This document shows positions 42,794-51,596 of a DNA stretch of 64,000 nt, piece by piece (positions within the stretch are counted from its first letter, which is position 1; every line of letters begins with the position of its first letter). The notes beneath the pieces were generated by a model, which had not been told where the DNA came from, searched no databases, and saw only the letters and a list, made by a program, of their open reading frames with translations. Both the position numbers and the translations under genes were made by a program. Source of the stretch: Mycolicibacterium litorale (GTDB taxonomy: Bacteria > Actinomycetota > Actinomycetes > Mycobacteriales > Mycobacteriaceae); contig CP019882.1 in NCBI GenBank assembly GCA_002007745.1, forward strand, positions 4,092,001-4,156,000, given 5' to 3'.

Positions 42794-44274
42794 GCCGGCC
42801 CGTCGAAATCGGCCAGCCGGTGCACCACATCACGGGTGCTGGGATACAGCTCCCGCCAGACGCCGTACAGCTCCTCGTAACGCTCGACGTTGTCCGGGTC
42901 GGGCTCGATCTGGCGGGCGATGCGCGCCCAGTCGGTGTCCGGCGCCACCAGTCCGACCCCGATCGCCGCCAGCAGCGCGTCACCATAGCTGGCGCCGATG
43001 GCCTGCTCGGGCACCAGTTGGGCGCGCCCGGTCACGTCACTGAGTGTCTGTGCCCAGATCGGGCTCTGCAATCCACCGCCCACCGCGACCGTGCGGACCG
43101 CGCAATGGGCGTCGTCGAAGCGCTCCAAGATCTGCCGGATGCCGAACGAAATGCCTTCGTAGGCAGCCCGGAACAGGTGCCCGCGGCCATGCCGCAGGGT
43201 CAAGCCGGCCAGCACTCCCCGCGCCTGCGGGTCGAACACCGGGGTGCGCTCGCCGGCCAGATACGGCAACACCTGCAATCCCTCACTCCCCGGCGGAACA
43301 GCCTGCGCCTCGGCCATCAGCGTGTCGAAGGACGCGCCCCCGGTCACGGTCTGCAACCAGCTCATCAGGCTGCCGGCCGTCGAGGTGCCCGCGGCCAGCG
43401 CCAGGGTGTCACGCTCGATGCCGGCGGTCGTCCACAACGCAGGATCGCTGTGATACTCGTCGATCACCTGCACCAGGAACATCGTCGAGCCGTACATCAG
43501 CATCTGGTCGCCGGGATGACGCACCCCGACCGAGAATGCCTCGGAGTACGCGTCGACGGTGCCGGCCACCACCGGCGTCCCGACCGGAACTCCGGTGGCC
43601 TCGGCCGCCTCGGCGTGCACCTGGCCGACCACGTCGGCCGGCCACACCAGCCGGGGCAGCGGCAGGTGTCCACAGATCCGCCGCGCCCAGTCGATGTTCC
43701 AGCCGAACTCGCGGGTGGCGTACAGCGGGTCGCACTGGCTGGCGGTGTGATGGTCCAGCACGTATTCACCGGTGAGTTTGGCCGCGATGTAGGAGTTCGA
43801 CCCGTACCAGCCGCGCGCCGCGGCGAACACCTGCGGCTCATGTCGCCGAACCCATTCGATCTTGGGTCCGACGGCTTGGCTGGTGAGCAGTGTGCCGGCC
43901 CGGTCGAGGATGGCTGCTTCGCCGAATTCCTCGGTAAGCGAAGCTATTTCGGCACTGGCCCGGGTGTCGACACCGTAGAGGATGGCCGGCCGCAACGGTC
44001 GTAGTTCGGCATCGCACAACACCAGACAGGGACCGACACCGCTGACGCACATCGCGGCCAGCCGCCCGCCGGCGGGCATGCGCGCCATCAATGCGGCGGA
44101 TATCCGACAGACCTCGGCCCACCACATGCCCTCGGCGTCCACCTCGGCCCAGCCCGGGCGCGGCAGTTGCATCGAGTGCGCGATGGTCTCGGAGGCGATG
44201 ACCGCGCCCGCGGAGTCGACGAGGACACCTTTGGTGCTCCCGGTACCCATGTCGATTCCGAGCAACACATCCAC
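42778..44274 (-). CDS. FGGY-family carbohydrate kinase (xylulokinase-like)
   Basis: A 498-aa kinase from GTG 44274 (GTG 44268 is also possible). The actin-like fold signatures are LLGIDMGTGSTKGVLVD, PGWAEVDAEGMWW, ILYGVDTRAS, GTVDAYSEAFSVG and the C-terminal AVGGGLQSPIWAQTLSDVTG. It belongs to the xylulokinase-like branch. At the end of the polyol cluster it could phosphorylate L-erythrulose or a pentulose; I cannot decide from sequence. It has its own promoter region in the 85-bp divergent gap with the acyl-CoA dehydrogenase gene. Confidence 0.87.
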   Translation of the reverse strand: MDVLLGIDMGTGSTKGVLVDSAGAVIASETIAHSMQLPRPGWAEVDAEGMWWAEVCRISAALMARMPAGGRLAAMCVSGVGPCLVLCDAELRPLRPAILYGVDTRASAEIASLTEEFGEAAILDRAGTLLTSQAVGPKIEWVRRHEPQVFAAARGWYGSNSYIAAKLTGEYVLDHHTASQCDPLYATREFGWNIDWARRICGHLPLPRLVWPADVVGQVHAEAAEATGVPVGTPVVAGTVDAYSEAFSVGVRHPGDQMLMYGSTMFLVQVIDEYHSDPALWTTAGIERDTLALAAGTSTAGSLMSWLQTVTGGASFDTLMAEAQAVPPGSEGLQVLPYLAGERTPVFDPQARGVLAGLTLRHGRGHLFRAAYEGISFGIRQILERFDDAHCAVRTVAVGGGLQSPIWAQTLSDVTGRAQLVPEQAIGASYGDALLAAIGVGLVAPDTDWARIARQIEPDPDNVERYEELYGVWRELYPSTRDVVHRLADFDGPAQPIV

Positions 44275-44359
44275 GACGAACAACCCTACGCGGGCCCGGC
44301 AGCCCCGACGGGCTACCGTGGGTTCTGAAAACCGTCGTACGCAGATAAAGGGGCACTCG

Positions 44360-45598
44360 ATGGACCTGTCCTGGTCGCCGGAGGATCTGCAGTTCCGTGA
44401 CGAGGTGCGGGCGTTCCTCGACGAGAAGCTGACGCCGGACCTGCGGGCCGCCGGACGGCTGATGACCAGCGTGTACGCCGACCACGAGGCGAGCATGGCG
44501 TGGCAGGCCATCCTGCACGAACGGGGCTGGGCGGCGCCGGCGTGGCCGGTCGAATACGGCGGCTGCGACTGGACGCTGACCCAGCACTACATCTTCAGCC
44601 GGGAGTCGACGCTGGCCGGAGCACCCGCGCTGTCACCGATGGGCATCCGGATGGTCGCGCACGCCATCATCGCCTACGGCACACCGGCACAGAAGGATTT
44701 CTTCCTGCCCCGCATCCTGACCGGTGAGGTGTTCTTCTGCCAGGGTTACTCCGAGCCTGAGGCGGGTTCGGACCTGGCTGCGCTGTCGATGTCGGCGATC
44801 GTCGACGAATCAGCCGGCGACCTCATCTGCACCGGCAGCAAGATCTGGACCACCCACGCCACGGAGGCGAACTGGATCTTCGCCCTGGTCCGCACCTCTC
44901 GCGCAGCGCGCAAGCAGCAGGGCATCACCTTCCTGCTCATCGACATGGCCGCACCGGGAATCGAGATCCGGCCGCTGGTGATGACCTCCGGCGAGCAGGT
45001 GCAGAACCAGATCTTCTTCGACGCGGTCCGGGTGCCCAGGTCCAACGTCATCGGTGAGATCGACGACGGCTGGACGGTGGCCAAATATCTGCTGGAGTTC
45101 GAACGCGGAGGCGGCGCCACGGCGCCGGGATTGCAGGTGATGGCCGAGTCGGTCGCCGCCGCGGCGACCACGCAGCCCGGGCCGGCGGGTGGCGCGCTGA
45201 TCGACGATCCGGCGTTCGCGGCCAGACTCGCCGATGCCCGCATCCGTACCGAAGTGCTGGAGATACTCGAATACCGGGTGTTGGCAACGGTTTCCGAGGG
45301 CCGTAATCCTGGTGCAGCGTCGTCGATGTTGAAGATCCTGTCCACCGAGCTCTCCCAGACCATCACCGAGCTGGCCATGGAAGCAGCCGGGCCCCGCGGC
45401 CGCGCATATCAACCGCACGCCACCCGCCCCGGTGGGCCGGTCGCCGACTTCGAGCCGCCCGCGGATGGCTACGTCAGCGGACAGGCGTGGCAGGCGGTGG
45501 CGCCGCTGCGCTACTTCAATGACCGGGCCGGCTCGATCTACGCCGGCAGCAACGAGATTCAACGCAACATCCTGGCCAAGGCGACCCTGGGGCTGTAA
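44360..45598 (+). CDS. Acyl-CoA dehydrogenase, large subunit of a likely heteromeric pair
   Basis: A 412-aa ACAD. ATG 44360 follows AAAGGGG; the upstream frame is an antisense shadow of the FGGY gene. The motifs are FFCQGYSEPEAGSDLAALSM (FAD/substrate), TGSKIWTTHATEANWIF, IDDGWTVAKYLLEFERGG and a C-terminal DRAGSIYAGSNEIQRNILAK. The 45599 gene encodes a second, shorter ACAD whose start abuts this stop. Such adjacent pairs in mycobacteria (FadE26/27, FadE28/29) form alpha2beta2 enzymes acting on steroid or branched acyl-CoAs, so a similar heterotetramer is inferred. Confidence 0.88.
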   Translation: MDLSWSPEDLQFRDEVRAFLDEKLTPDLRAAGRLMTSVYADHEASMAWQAILHERGWAAPAWPVEYGGCDWTLTQHYIFSRESTLAGAPALSPMGIRMVAHAIIAYGTPAQKDFFLPRILTGEVFFCQGYSEPEAGSDLAALSMSAIVDESAGDLICTGSKIWTTHATEANWIFALVRTSRAARKQQGITFLLIDMAAPGIEIRPLVMTSGEQVQNQIFFDAVRVPRSNVIGEIDDGWTVAKYLLEFERGGGATAPGLQVMAESVAAAATTQPGPAGGALIDDPAFAARLADARIRTEVLEILEYRVLATVSEGRNPGAASSMLKILSTELSQTITELAMEAAGPRGRAYQPHATRPGGPVADFEPPADGYVSGQAWQAVAPLRYFNDRAGSIYAGSNEIQRNILAKATLGL

Positions 45599-46720
45599 AT
45601 GGACTTCAATCTGAGCAAGGAACAAGAGCTGCTGCGCGACGGCCTCGGCCGGTTCCTGTCGACCCGCTACGACCTGGAGAAGAGCCGGACCGCGGCGAAG
45701 GTCGGCGCCGGCTGGCAGCCCGACATCTGGCGCGGCTTCGCCGCCGAACTCGGCATCCTGGGCGCCGCACTTCCGGAGTCGGTCGGCGGCATCGGTGGTG
45801 GCCCGGTCGAGATCATGGTAATAGCAGAGGAACTGGGTCGTGCCCTGGTTATCGAGCCGTTCGTCGACACCGTCGTGGTGGCGGCGGGCCTGCTGCAGCG
45901 CGCCGGAACCCCCCAGGCGATGGCACTGCTGGAACGCATCGTCGACGGCAGCGCTGTGGTCGCCGTGGCGGCCACCGACCCCGACACCGCCGACGGCCCG
46001 GCTTCGACGGCGGCGGTCGCCGACGACAGCGGCTGGTCGGTCACCGGGGCCAAGACGATGACCGTGGCCGCCCCGCTGGCTACCCACCTGCTCATCACCT
46101 CGGGTGATGCAGCGCAGGGAGTTTCGCTGTTCGTCACCGAATTCGACGCGGCCGCAACGCCACCGGGGACGACGGTGCACAGCTACCGCACCATCGACGA
46201 CCGGCGGGCCGCCGACCTGGTTTTCGACGGGTTGCGCCTGCCGGCGGACGCCCTGCTGAGTGCGGACGCACAGCCCTCGCTCGACCAGGCCCGAGACGAG
46301 GGAGCGGCGGCGGTGTGCGCCGAGGCCGTCGGGGCGATGCGCAAGGTCCTGTCCGACACCGTCGCATACTGCAAACAGCGACAGCAGTTCGGCCAACCGA
46401 TCGGCACCTTCCAGGTGCTGCAGCACCGCATGGTGGACATGTACATGGAGCTCGAACAGGCCGTCGCCGCAACGTATCTCGCAGTGCTGAACCTGCCGGC
46501 CGAACCGGCCGTGCGCGCGCGGGCCGTCTCGGCGGCCAAGGTGACGGTCGGGCGAGCGGCCCGGTTCGTGGGCCAGAACGCCGTGCAATTGCATGGCGGC
46601 ATGGGCATGACCGAGGAGCTGGCGATCGGGCACTACTTCAAGCGCCTCACCGCGCTGCAATACGAATTCGGGTCCACCGACTACCACCGGACCCGCTACG
46701 CCGAACTGACTCGCCCCTAA
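45599..46720 (+). CDS. Acyl-CoA dehydrogenase, small subunit of a likely heteromeric pair
   Basis: A 373-aa ACAD starting immediately at the end of the preceding gene (TAA directly followed by ATG), hence translationally coupled. The N-terminal helical domain DFNLSKEQELLRDGLGRFLS is followed by a compact beta domain and the C-terminal helices with YCKQRQQFGQPIGTFQVLQH (FAD-adenine interaction) and QLHGGMGMTEELAIGHYFKR. It is more divergent than its partner, as expected of the second subunit of an alpha2beta2 ACAD. The substrate is not evident; the SDR downstream is convergent. Confidence 0.88.
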   Translation: MDFNLSKEQELLRDGLGRFLSTRYDLEKSRTAAKVGAGWQPDIWRGFAAELGILGAALPESVGGIGGGPVEIMVIAEELGRALVIEPFVDTVVVAAGLLQRAGTPQAMALLERIVDGSAVVAVAATDPDTADGPASTAAVADDSGWSVTGAKTMTVAAPLATHLLITSGDAAQGVSLFVTEFDAAATPPGTTVHSYRTIDDRRAADLVFDGLRLPADALLSADAQPSLDQARDEGAAAVCAEAVGAMRKVLSDTVAYCKQRQQFGQPIGTFQVLQHRMVDMYMELEQAVAATYLAVLNLPAEPAVRARAVSAAKVTVGRAARFVGQNAVQLHGGMGMTEELAIGHYFKRLTALQYEFGSTDYHRTRYAELTRP

Positions 46721-47556
46721 GCGGTTTCGCCGGCCAGCCGGGCCCGCGCCCGCATCGAGGCGACCACCCCGCCGTCGTTGAGGATGTCCGTGCCGGTGAG
46801 ATACCCGGCGCGCGCACCGGCACAGAAGGCGAACAGCTCGGCCATCTCCTCGGCCGTGCCCCAGCGCGCGACGGCGGCGTTGGCGACCATCGCACCGGCA
46901 CCCGCCTGCTCCTCCAGGCGCCCCATCTCGGTGTCGACCGATCCCGGGGAGACCGAGACGATGCGCAGCGCCCGGCCGGCGAACCGTTCGGCCTGCGCAC
47001 AGCTGTACCAGCGCACGAAGGCCTTTCTCAGGCCATAGGCCAGACCGGGCCGCATCTGGTCATCGGCGATGTCGCAGGCCGCCAGCATCTCCGCAAGAAA
47101 CCGCCGCTCGTCGGTGAACGCGAGGCCGAAGTGCCCGACCGGAACAAGATCGTCGGGCAGCAGGTGAGCGGCCATCGACGCCACGTTGACGATCGCGGCG
47201 CCGCCCGCGGCCGAGGCGAAGAACAGCTCGTTGACATTGAGCGTGCCCAGCGCATTGGTTCTGAGGATGTAGTCGGCGCTGCCCATGCTGGGACTCACGC
47301 CGGCGGTGTGGATGGCCGACCCGATCGGCCCCAGCGCGGCGGCCGTCTCGAACAGCCGGCCGACGGCTGCCCGGTCGGTGACGTCGCAGGCGATGACGAT
47401 CGGGGTGATCCCGACCTCGGCCAGTGCGGCGGCCGCGGCATCGAGCCGGTCGGGCCGTACGTCGGCGAGGACCACTGTGTGGTCACGGCCGACGATCTTC
47501 GCCGTGGCCAGGCCCATCCCGCCGGCGCCACCTGTGATCACCGCAACCCGGTTCAT
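46717..47556 (-). CDS. Short-chain dehydrogenase (3-alpha-HSD-like SDR)
   Basis: A 279-aa SDR with AVITGGAGGMGLATAKI, an Asp after strand 2 (VVLADVRPDRL, NAD preference), AIVNVASMAAHLL (Ser) and AYGLRKAFVRWYS (YxxxK). A long insertion between the Ser and Tyr strands (LVPVGHFGLAFTDERRFLAE) resembles the 3-alpha-hydroxysteroid dehydrogenase/carbonyl reductase branch. It is convergent with the ACAD operon, overlapping by 4 bp. The substrate is unknown; alcohol or steroid oxidation is plausible. Confidence 0.85.
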   Translation of the reverse strand: MNRVAVITGGAGGMGLATAKIVGRDHTVVLADVRPDRLDAAAAALAEVGITPIVIACDVTDRAAVGRLFETAAALGPIGSAIHTAGVSPSMGSADYILRTNALGTLNVNELFFASAAGGAAIVNVASMAAHLLPDDLVPVGHFGLAFTDERRFLAEMLAACDIADDQMRPGLAYGLRKAFVRWYSCAQAERFAGRALRIVSVSPGSVDTEMGRLEEQAGAGAMVANAAVARWGTAEEMAELFAFCAGARAGYLTGTDILNDGGVVASMRARARLAGETA

Positions 47557-47644
47557 GTCGGGACCATATACCGGTGAGGAGGTGTCAGAAACTCGTCACC
47601 GGCGCCGGCCTGACATTGCGCGCCGCGACGACTTCACTGGAGTC

Positions 47645-48280
47645 ATGCTCAACAAGATCGCCGGCGCAGTCGCCTCGGTCGCGGAGGCCGGCGGCACCAT
47701 CGTCGGCATCCGGCACGGCACCGAGGAGCCGCGTTACACGGTGCAACGGCAGGTCGACGCCGTCGAGATCCGGCGCTACGGGCCGCGCATCGCGGCCGAG
47801 ACGGCCGTGGCGAACGACGAGGAAGCCGCCCGCAACGAGGGCTTCCGCCGGTTGGCCCGCTACATCTTCGGGGCGAACTCCGGCGCCGGCAAGATCGCGA
47901 TGACCGCACCGGTGGCCCAACAGCACAGCACGAAGATCGCCATGACCGCGCCGGTGGCCACCCAGCGGGCGCCGTCCGGAGAGTGGGTGATCCGGTTCTT
48001 CATGCCCTCGGAGTACACGCTGGACACGCTGCCCACCCCGAACGACGACCGGATCCGCCTGGTGCCGGTGCCCGCCGAGACGGTGGCCGTGCTGAGGTTC
48101 AACGGCCCGATCGGCCCCGATGCCGTCGCCGACCGCACCAGGCAGCTCCTGGACACCTTGGCCCGCAACGACATCGCAACCGCCGGCGACCCGCTGGCCT
48201 GGTTCTACGATCCGCCCTGGACGCTGCCGTTTCGCCGGCGCAATGAAGTCGTGGTGAGCGTGCCCGCGCAGACCGAGTGA
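47645..48280 (+). CDS. SOUL-family heme-binding protein
   Basis: A 211-aa protein from ATG 47645. The SOUL/HBP fold is visible in EEPRYTVQRQVDAVEIRRYGP, the repeated KIAMTAPVAQQ and KIAMTAPVATQ segments, WVIRFFMPSEYTLDTLPTPND and WFYDPPWTLPFRRRNEV. The family binds heme or tetrapyrroles in eukaryotes and some bacteria; its role in mycobacteria is unclear. There is no signal peptide, so it is cytosolic. It is divergent from the SDR gene and 66 bp upstream of the SulP gene. Confidence 0.9.
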   Translation: MLNKIAGAVASVAEAGGTIVGIRHGTEEPRYTVQRQVDAVEIRRYGPRIAAETAVANDEEAARNEGFRRLARYIFGANSGAGKIAMTAPVAQQHSTKIAMTAPVATQRAPSGEWVIRFFMPSEYTLDTLPTPNDDRIRLVPVPAETVAVLRFNGPIGPDAVADRTRQLLDTLARNDIATAGDPLAWFYDPPWTLPFRRRNEVVVSVPAQTE

Positions 48281-48346
48281 ATCGGTAGGTGAACAGCTGG
48301 CCACAAGTCGCGCAGCGGCCGGTGGCCTGATGTCACAATTCCGCTC

Positions 48347-50019
48347 GTGCCCACTATCGCCGCACCGACGTGGCTGGCGCCTGGGATCCGGCCCTACCAG
48401 CTGGGCTGGCTGCGCGCCGACATCCTGGCCGGGTTGAGCACCGGCGCCGTCGTCATCCCGCTGGCCATGGCATACGCCACCGTGGCCAACATGCCGGTCC
48501 AAATGGGCCTGTACACCTGCATCGTGCCGGTGGTGGTGTACGCCTTCATCGGCGGCTCCCGGATCGCCAGCATCAGCACCACCTCGACGGTCTCGACGCT
48601 GACCGCATCCACGATGCTGGCCGGCGGGGTCCTCATCGGATCCGACGATCAGCGGGGCGACCTGGTGACGCTGACCCTGTTGGTCGGGTTGTTCCTGTTG
48701 ATTGCCAGGGTGTTTCGGCTGGGGATGCTGGTCGACAACATCAGCGATATGACGTTGGTCGGCATCAAGATCGCGGTCGGGCTGACCGTGATGGCTGCGC
48801 AGCTGCCCAAGCTCCTCGGAGTCCGTCCGCACCCGCACACCACCGGGTTCTTCCGGGTGGCGTGGGCGGCGCTATCCGACCTTCCGCGGGCCAGCGCGAG
48901 CACCGTAGCGGTGTCGACGGTCTGTCTGCTCGTGTTGCTGCTGTTGACTCGTTTCGCGCCGCGTGTTCCGGGCCCGCTCGTCGTGTTGGCCATCGGTATC
49001 GCGGTGAGTGCGGTCGTGGCGTTCCCGGCCCACGGCGTCGCCCTCATCCCGGCGGTCCCGGCCGGTTTCCCGATGCCCGAGGTTCCCCACCTCGACCGGC
49101 ACATCGTGCCGCTGTTGCCCGGCGCGCTGGCCATCGCGGTCATGGCGTTCCTGGAGAGCATCGCCGTGGCACGCACGTCACGACGGGCAGACGAGGCCCC
49201 CATCGAACCCGACCGAGAGCTGTTCGCGCTGGGGGCGGCCTCGGTGCTCGGGGCCTTCTTCCACTCCCTGCCGCCGGCCGGTGGATTCGCCCAGACCGCC
49301 GTGAACCTGCGTTCGGGTGCGCGCAGTCAGATCAGTGGTCTGGTCATGGTGGTGCTGGCCGTGCTCGTGGCGCTGGTCGTCGCCCCGATCCTCGATCTAC
49401 TCCCCCAGGCTGTGCTCGGTGCGGTGGTGGTCGTCGCGGTCACCCGGCTGGTCGACGTCGCGGCTCTGCGCCGGTTGTACCGGCTCAATCCGCGCGAATG
49501 CTTCGGCGCTCTGGGTGTCGCGACGATCGGTCTGATCTTCGGGCTGGTTCCCGCAGTCGTCGTCGCGGTGGCGGTCACCTTGCTGGTTGTGCTGCATGTG
49601 GTGAACAGCCCGCACGTCGTGCAGGTGGTGCACCTGGACAACGGGGCGTGGTCCGAGCAGCCGGAGAACGCGCCCCTGGTTCCCGCCGACCCGTTGGTGC
49701 TGCGCTGCCTGGTCCCCTCTACGCCGCCAATGTTCGCCCCAACGTCACCGCCGTCCGCGACGCCGCGCTGGGTTCGGACACCAGACCGTCGACGGTGGTA
49801 CTGGACCTGGTTCGCCAGACCGTGCTGGAGTCGACGGTGTTGCACATCCTCGTCGATCTCGACCTCGAGTTGTCCGGCGCCGGAATCCGGCTGATGTTCA
49901 GCACCCTGCCGGAACGCGCCCGCCAGACCATCGGACGCACCGAGTGGTGGCATGAGGTCGAGGCCGACGGCCGCTACCAACCCGACCTCGACGCCGCCCT
50001 GGACGCGGTGAGCCGGTAG
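48347..50019 (+). pseudogene. SulP-family anion transporter with STAS domain, frameshifted at 49714-49717
   Basis: GTG 48347 starts a polytopic SulP protein: WLRADILAGLSTGAVVIPLAMAYA, helices to about residue 420, then a STAS domain. The frame breaks at VLRCLVP; the proper continuation LYAANVRPNVTAVRDAAL, then STVVLDLVRQTVLESTVLHI and ELSGAGIRLMFSTLPERARQ, lies in the next frame and ends at 50019. One extra C in the run 49714-49717 gives 557 aa. Only the STAS half is affected. The protein would transport sulfate, bicarbonate or another anion. As for the other frameshifts, a missing homopolymer base in the consensus is the simplest explanation. Confidence 0.82.
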
Positions 50020-50023
50020 GAGG

Positions 50024-50541
50024 TCAGGGAGTCGCCGGGTCGGCGGCGACGATCGGCGCTGTGTCGGGAGCCGCTGGAGCGACGGCGGAGGAACCAACCG
50101 GTCCGGTCGGGCCGAGGGACACCCCGGCGGCGGGGTCGGATTGGCGTCGAGGGGACGCTGGGCGAGCAGCAGCAGCGCGTCGCTGCCCGACACATCCTGG
50201 GTGCGGATGGCGTGCAACAGGTCACGCAGATAGTTCAGCCGGCCCTGCGGCGGGGCATCGGTGGTGCCCGGGGGCAGGTTTTCGGGACTGGACAGGTGCG
50301 GTACCGCGGCCGGGGCCGCCGCCGCCGAGTCGGCGCTCGGGTCGGTCGAAGTCATCGCAGCGGCGGGGTCGGTGCCGGCGGGCACCACGGTCGGCGGCGC
50401 CGGATCGACCGGGCTGGTCGGATCGGCGACGGCCGACGGGGCGCTGAACAGCGCCAGCGCAGCACCCAGCGTGCCGAGGCCCAGGCAGATCCGGCGCGTG
50501 GCAGTGCCGGTGTGGACAAGTGCGTTCGTCGTGATCTTCAC
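50024..50541 (-). CDS. Secreted Pro/Ala-rich protein, C-terminal frame disturbed at 50122-50125
   Basis: An N-terminal signal peptide (TATRRICLGLGTLGAALALFSAPSAVADP, cleavage near ADP) precedes a low-complexity Pro/Ala/Thr region, then the helix GRLNYLRDLLHAIRTQDVSG and LLLLAQRPLDANPTPPPG. As sequenced, the frame then runs on into the SulP antisense; adding one base in the C4 run at 50122-50125 gives GVSLGPTGPVGSSAVAPAAP and a stop at 50024, for 172 aa. No family is recognised; it looks like a mycobacterial exported protein. The end coordinate assumes the missing base. Confidence 0.62.
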
Positions 50542-50863
50542 CGTGGTGTCCTCCGCAGGTCAGGGTGGGCTCGCCGATGGGCGACAAAGCCGGCCCGCCG
50601 GTGAACGCCCTCTACCGGTCATTCCGCGGATCACCCCGTTTTGTTACACCCGTCACTTCGGTCACCCCCGTCTCATCCGGCCGGGGCCGTGGGCGCACCC
50701 GGAATGCGGGCTTGAATCACGGCTGGCCGGGATGTAAAAATTTTCTGCCCGCAGAACCTGGGATGGCGATGGGTTCTGCCTTTTCGGCACTCTTCGGCGT
50801 CCCCGGCACATGCGGCGTGTCTGTTTGAGAGCGACGGGCGACGTTTTGGGGCGAGAGGTGTCC
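50542..50863. promoter_or_regulatory. Divergent intergenic region with a hairpin before the PAS-ANTAR gene
   Basis: This 322-bp gap lies between the secreted-protein gene and the PAS-ANTAR gene. It holds an A/T patch, GTAAAAATTTTC, at about 50734-50745 and an exact inverted repeat, GCAGAACC (50751-50758) and GGTTCTGC (50772-50779), with a 13-nt loop followed by CTTTT. On the plus strand this could be a terminator-like or attenuator hairpin in the leader of an ANTAR protein gene. No ORF here looks real. Confidence 0.5.
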
Positions 50864-51571
50864 ATGGTTGTGGAAGAGGACCCCGCGATGGCCGGCGAAG
50901 ACGGTGACGGCCGGGCGGTCGACGTGCCGAATCCTCGCCCGGACCAGGTCGGCTGGTTCCGCTTCTACTTCGATGACGAACGCTGGGAGTGGTCTGCGCA
51001 GGTGCAGGCCATGCACGGCTACGCGCCGGGCACGGTTTCGCCGACCACCGAGTTGGTGATGTCACACAAGCACCCCGACGACTACCAGCAGGTGGCAGCC
51101 ACCCTCGATGAGGTGCGCCGGCACCATCAGGCATTCAGCACCCGACATCGCATCATCGACACCACCGGCCGGATCCACCACGTGATCGTGGTGGCCGACA
51201 AGCTGCAGGACGAGTCGGGTGCGGTGATCGGCACGCACGGGTTCTATCTCGACGTCAGTCCCGCCGAACACCAGCAGCAGAAGCAGTTCAGCGCGGCGAT
51301 CGCCGAGATCGCCGAGAACCGGGCGACCATCGAACAGGCCAAGGGCATGCTGATGGTCATCTACGGAATCGACGCCGAGGCGGCATTCGACCTGCTCCGC
51401 TGGCGCTCCCAGGAAGCCAATGTGAAGCTGCGGCGGCTGGCCGACCAGGTAGTGGCCGATTTCATCGCGCTGTCCCAGACCGAGACCGCACCGCACCGCT
51501 CGGCGTACGACAATCTGCTGCTCACCGCCGACCATCGCATCGGCAGCCCGCCCGAGACGCAGACGCACTGA
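50864..51571 (+). CDS. PAS-ANTAR domain RNA-binding regulator
   Basis: A 235-aa protein from ATG 50864 with GAGAGG upstream. Residues about 30-145 form a PAS sensor domain (VQAMHGYAPGTVSPTTELVM, KHPDDYQQVAATLDEVRRHH, IIDTTGRIHHVIVVADKLQD). Residues about 155-215 form an ANTAR domain (ENRATIEQAKGMLMVIYGID, FDLLRWRSQEANVKLRRLAD). ANTAR proteins bind paired RNA hairpins and prevent termination or alter translation. A hairpin lies in its own leader, so autoregulation is conceivable. The ligand of the PAS domain is unknown. Confidence 0.92.
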   Translation: MVVEEDPAMAGEDGDGRAVDVPNPRPDQVGWFRFYFDDERWEWSAQVQAMHGYAPGTVSPTTELVMSHKHPDDYQQVAATLDEVRRHHQAFSTRHRIIDTTGRIHHVIVVADKLQDESGAVIGTHGFYLDVSPAEHQQQKQFSAAIAEIAENRATIEQAKGMLMVIYGIDAEAAFDLLRWRSQEANVKLRRLADQVVADFIALSQTETAPHRSAYDNLLLTADHRIGSPPETQTH

Positions 51572-51596
51572 CCCCCGGCCGGGACCTTATGCTGCC

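Noticed and set aside
44810..46687. 625-codon minus-strand frame opposite the acyl-CoA dehydrogenase pair
   Set aside because: Arg/His/Gln-rich shadow with no motifs; the plus strand is clearly coding.
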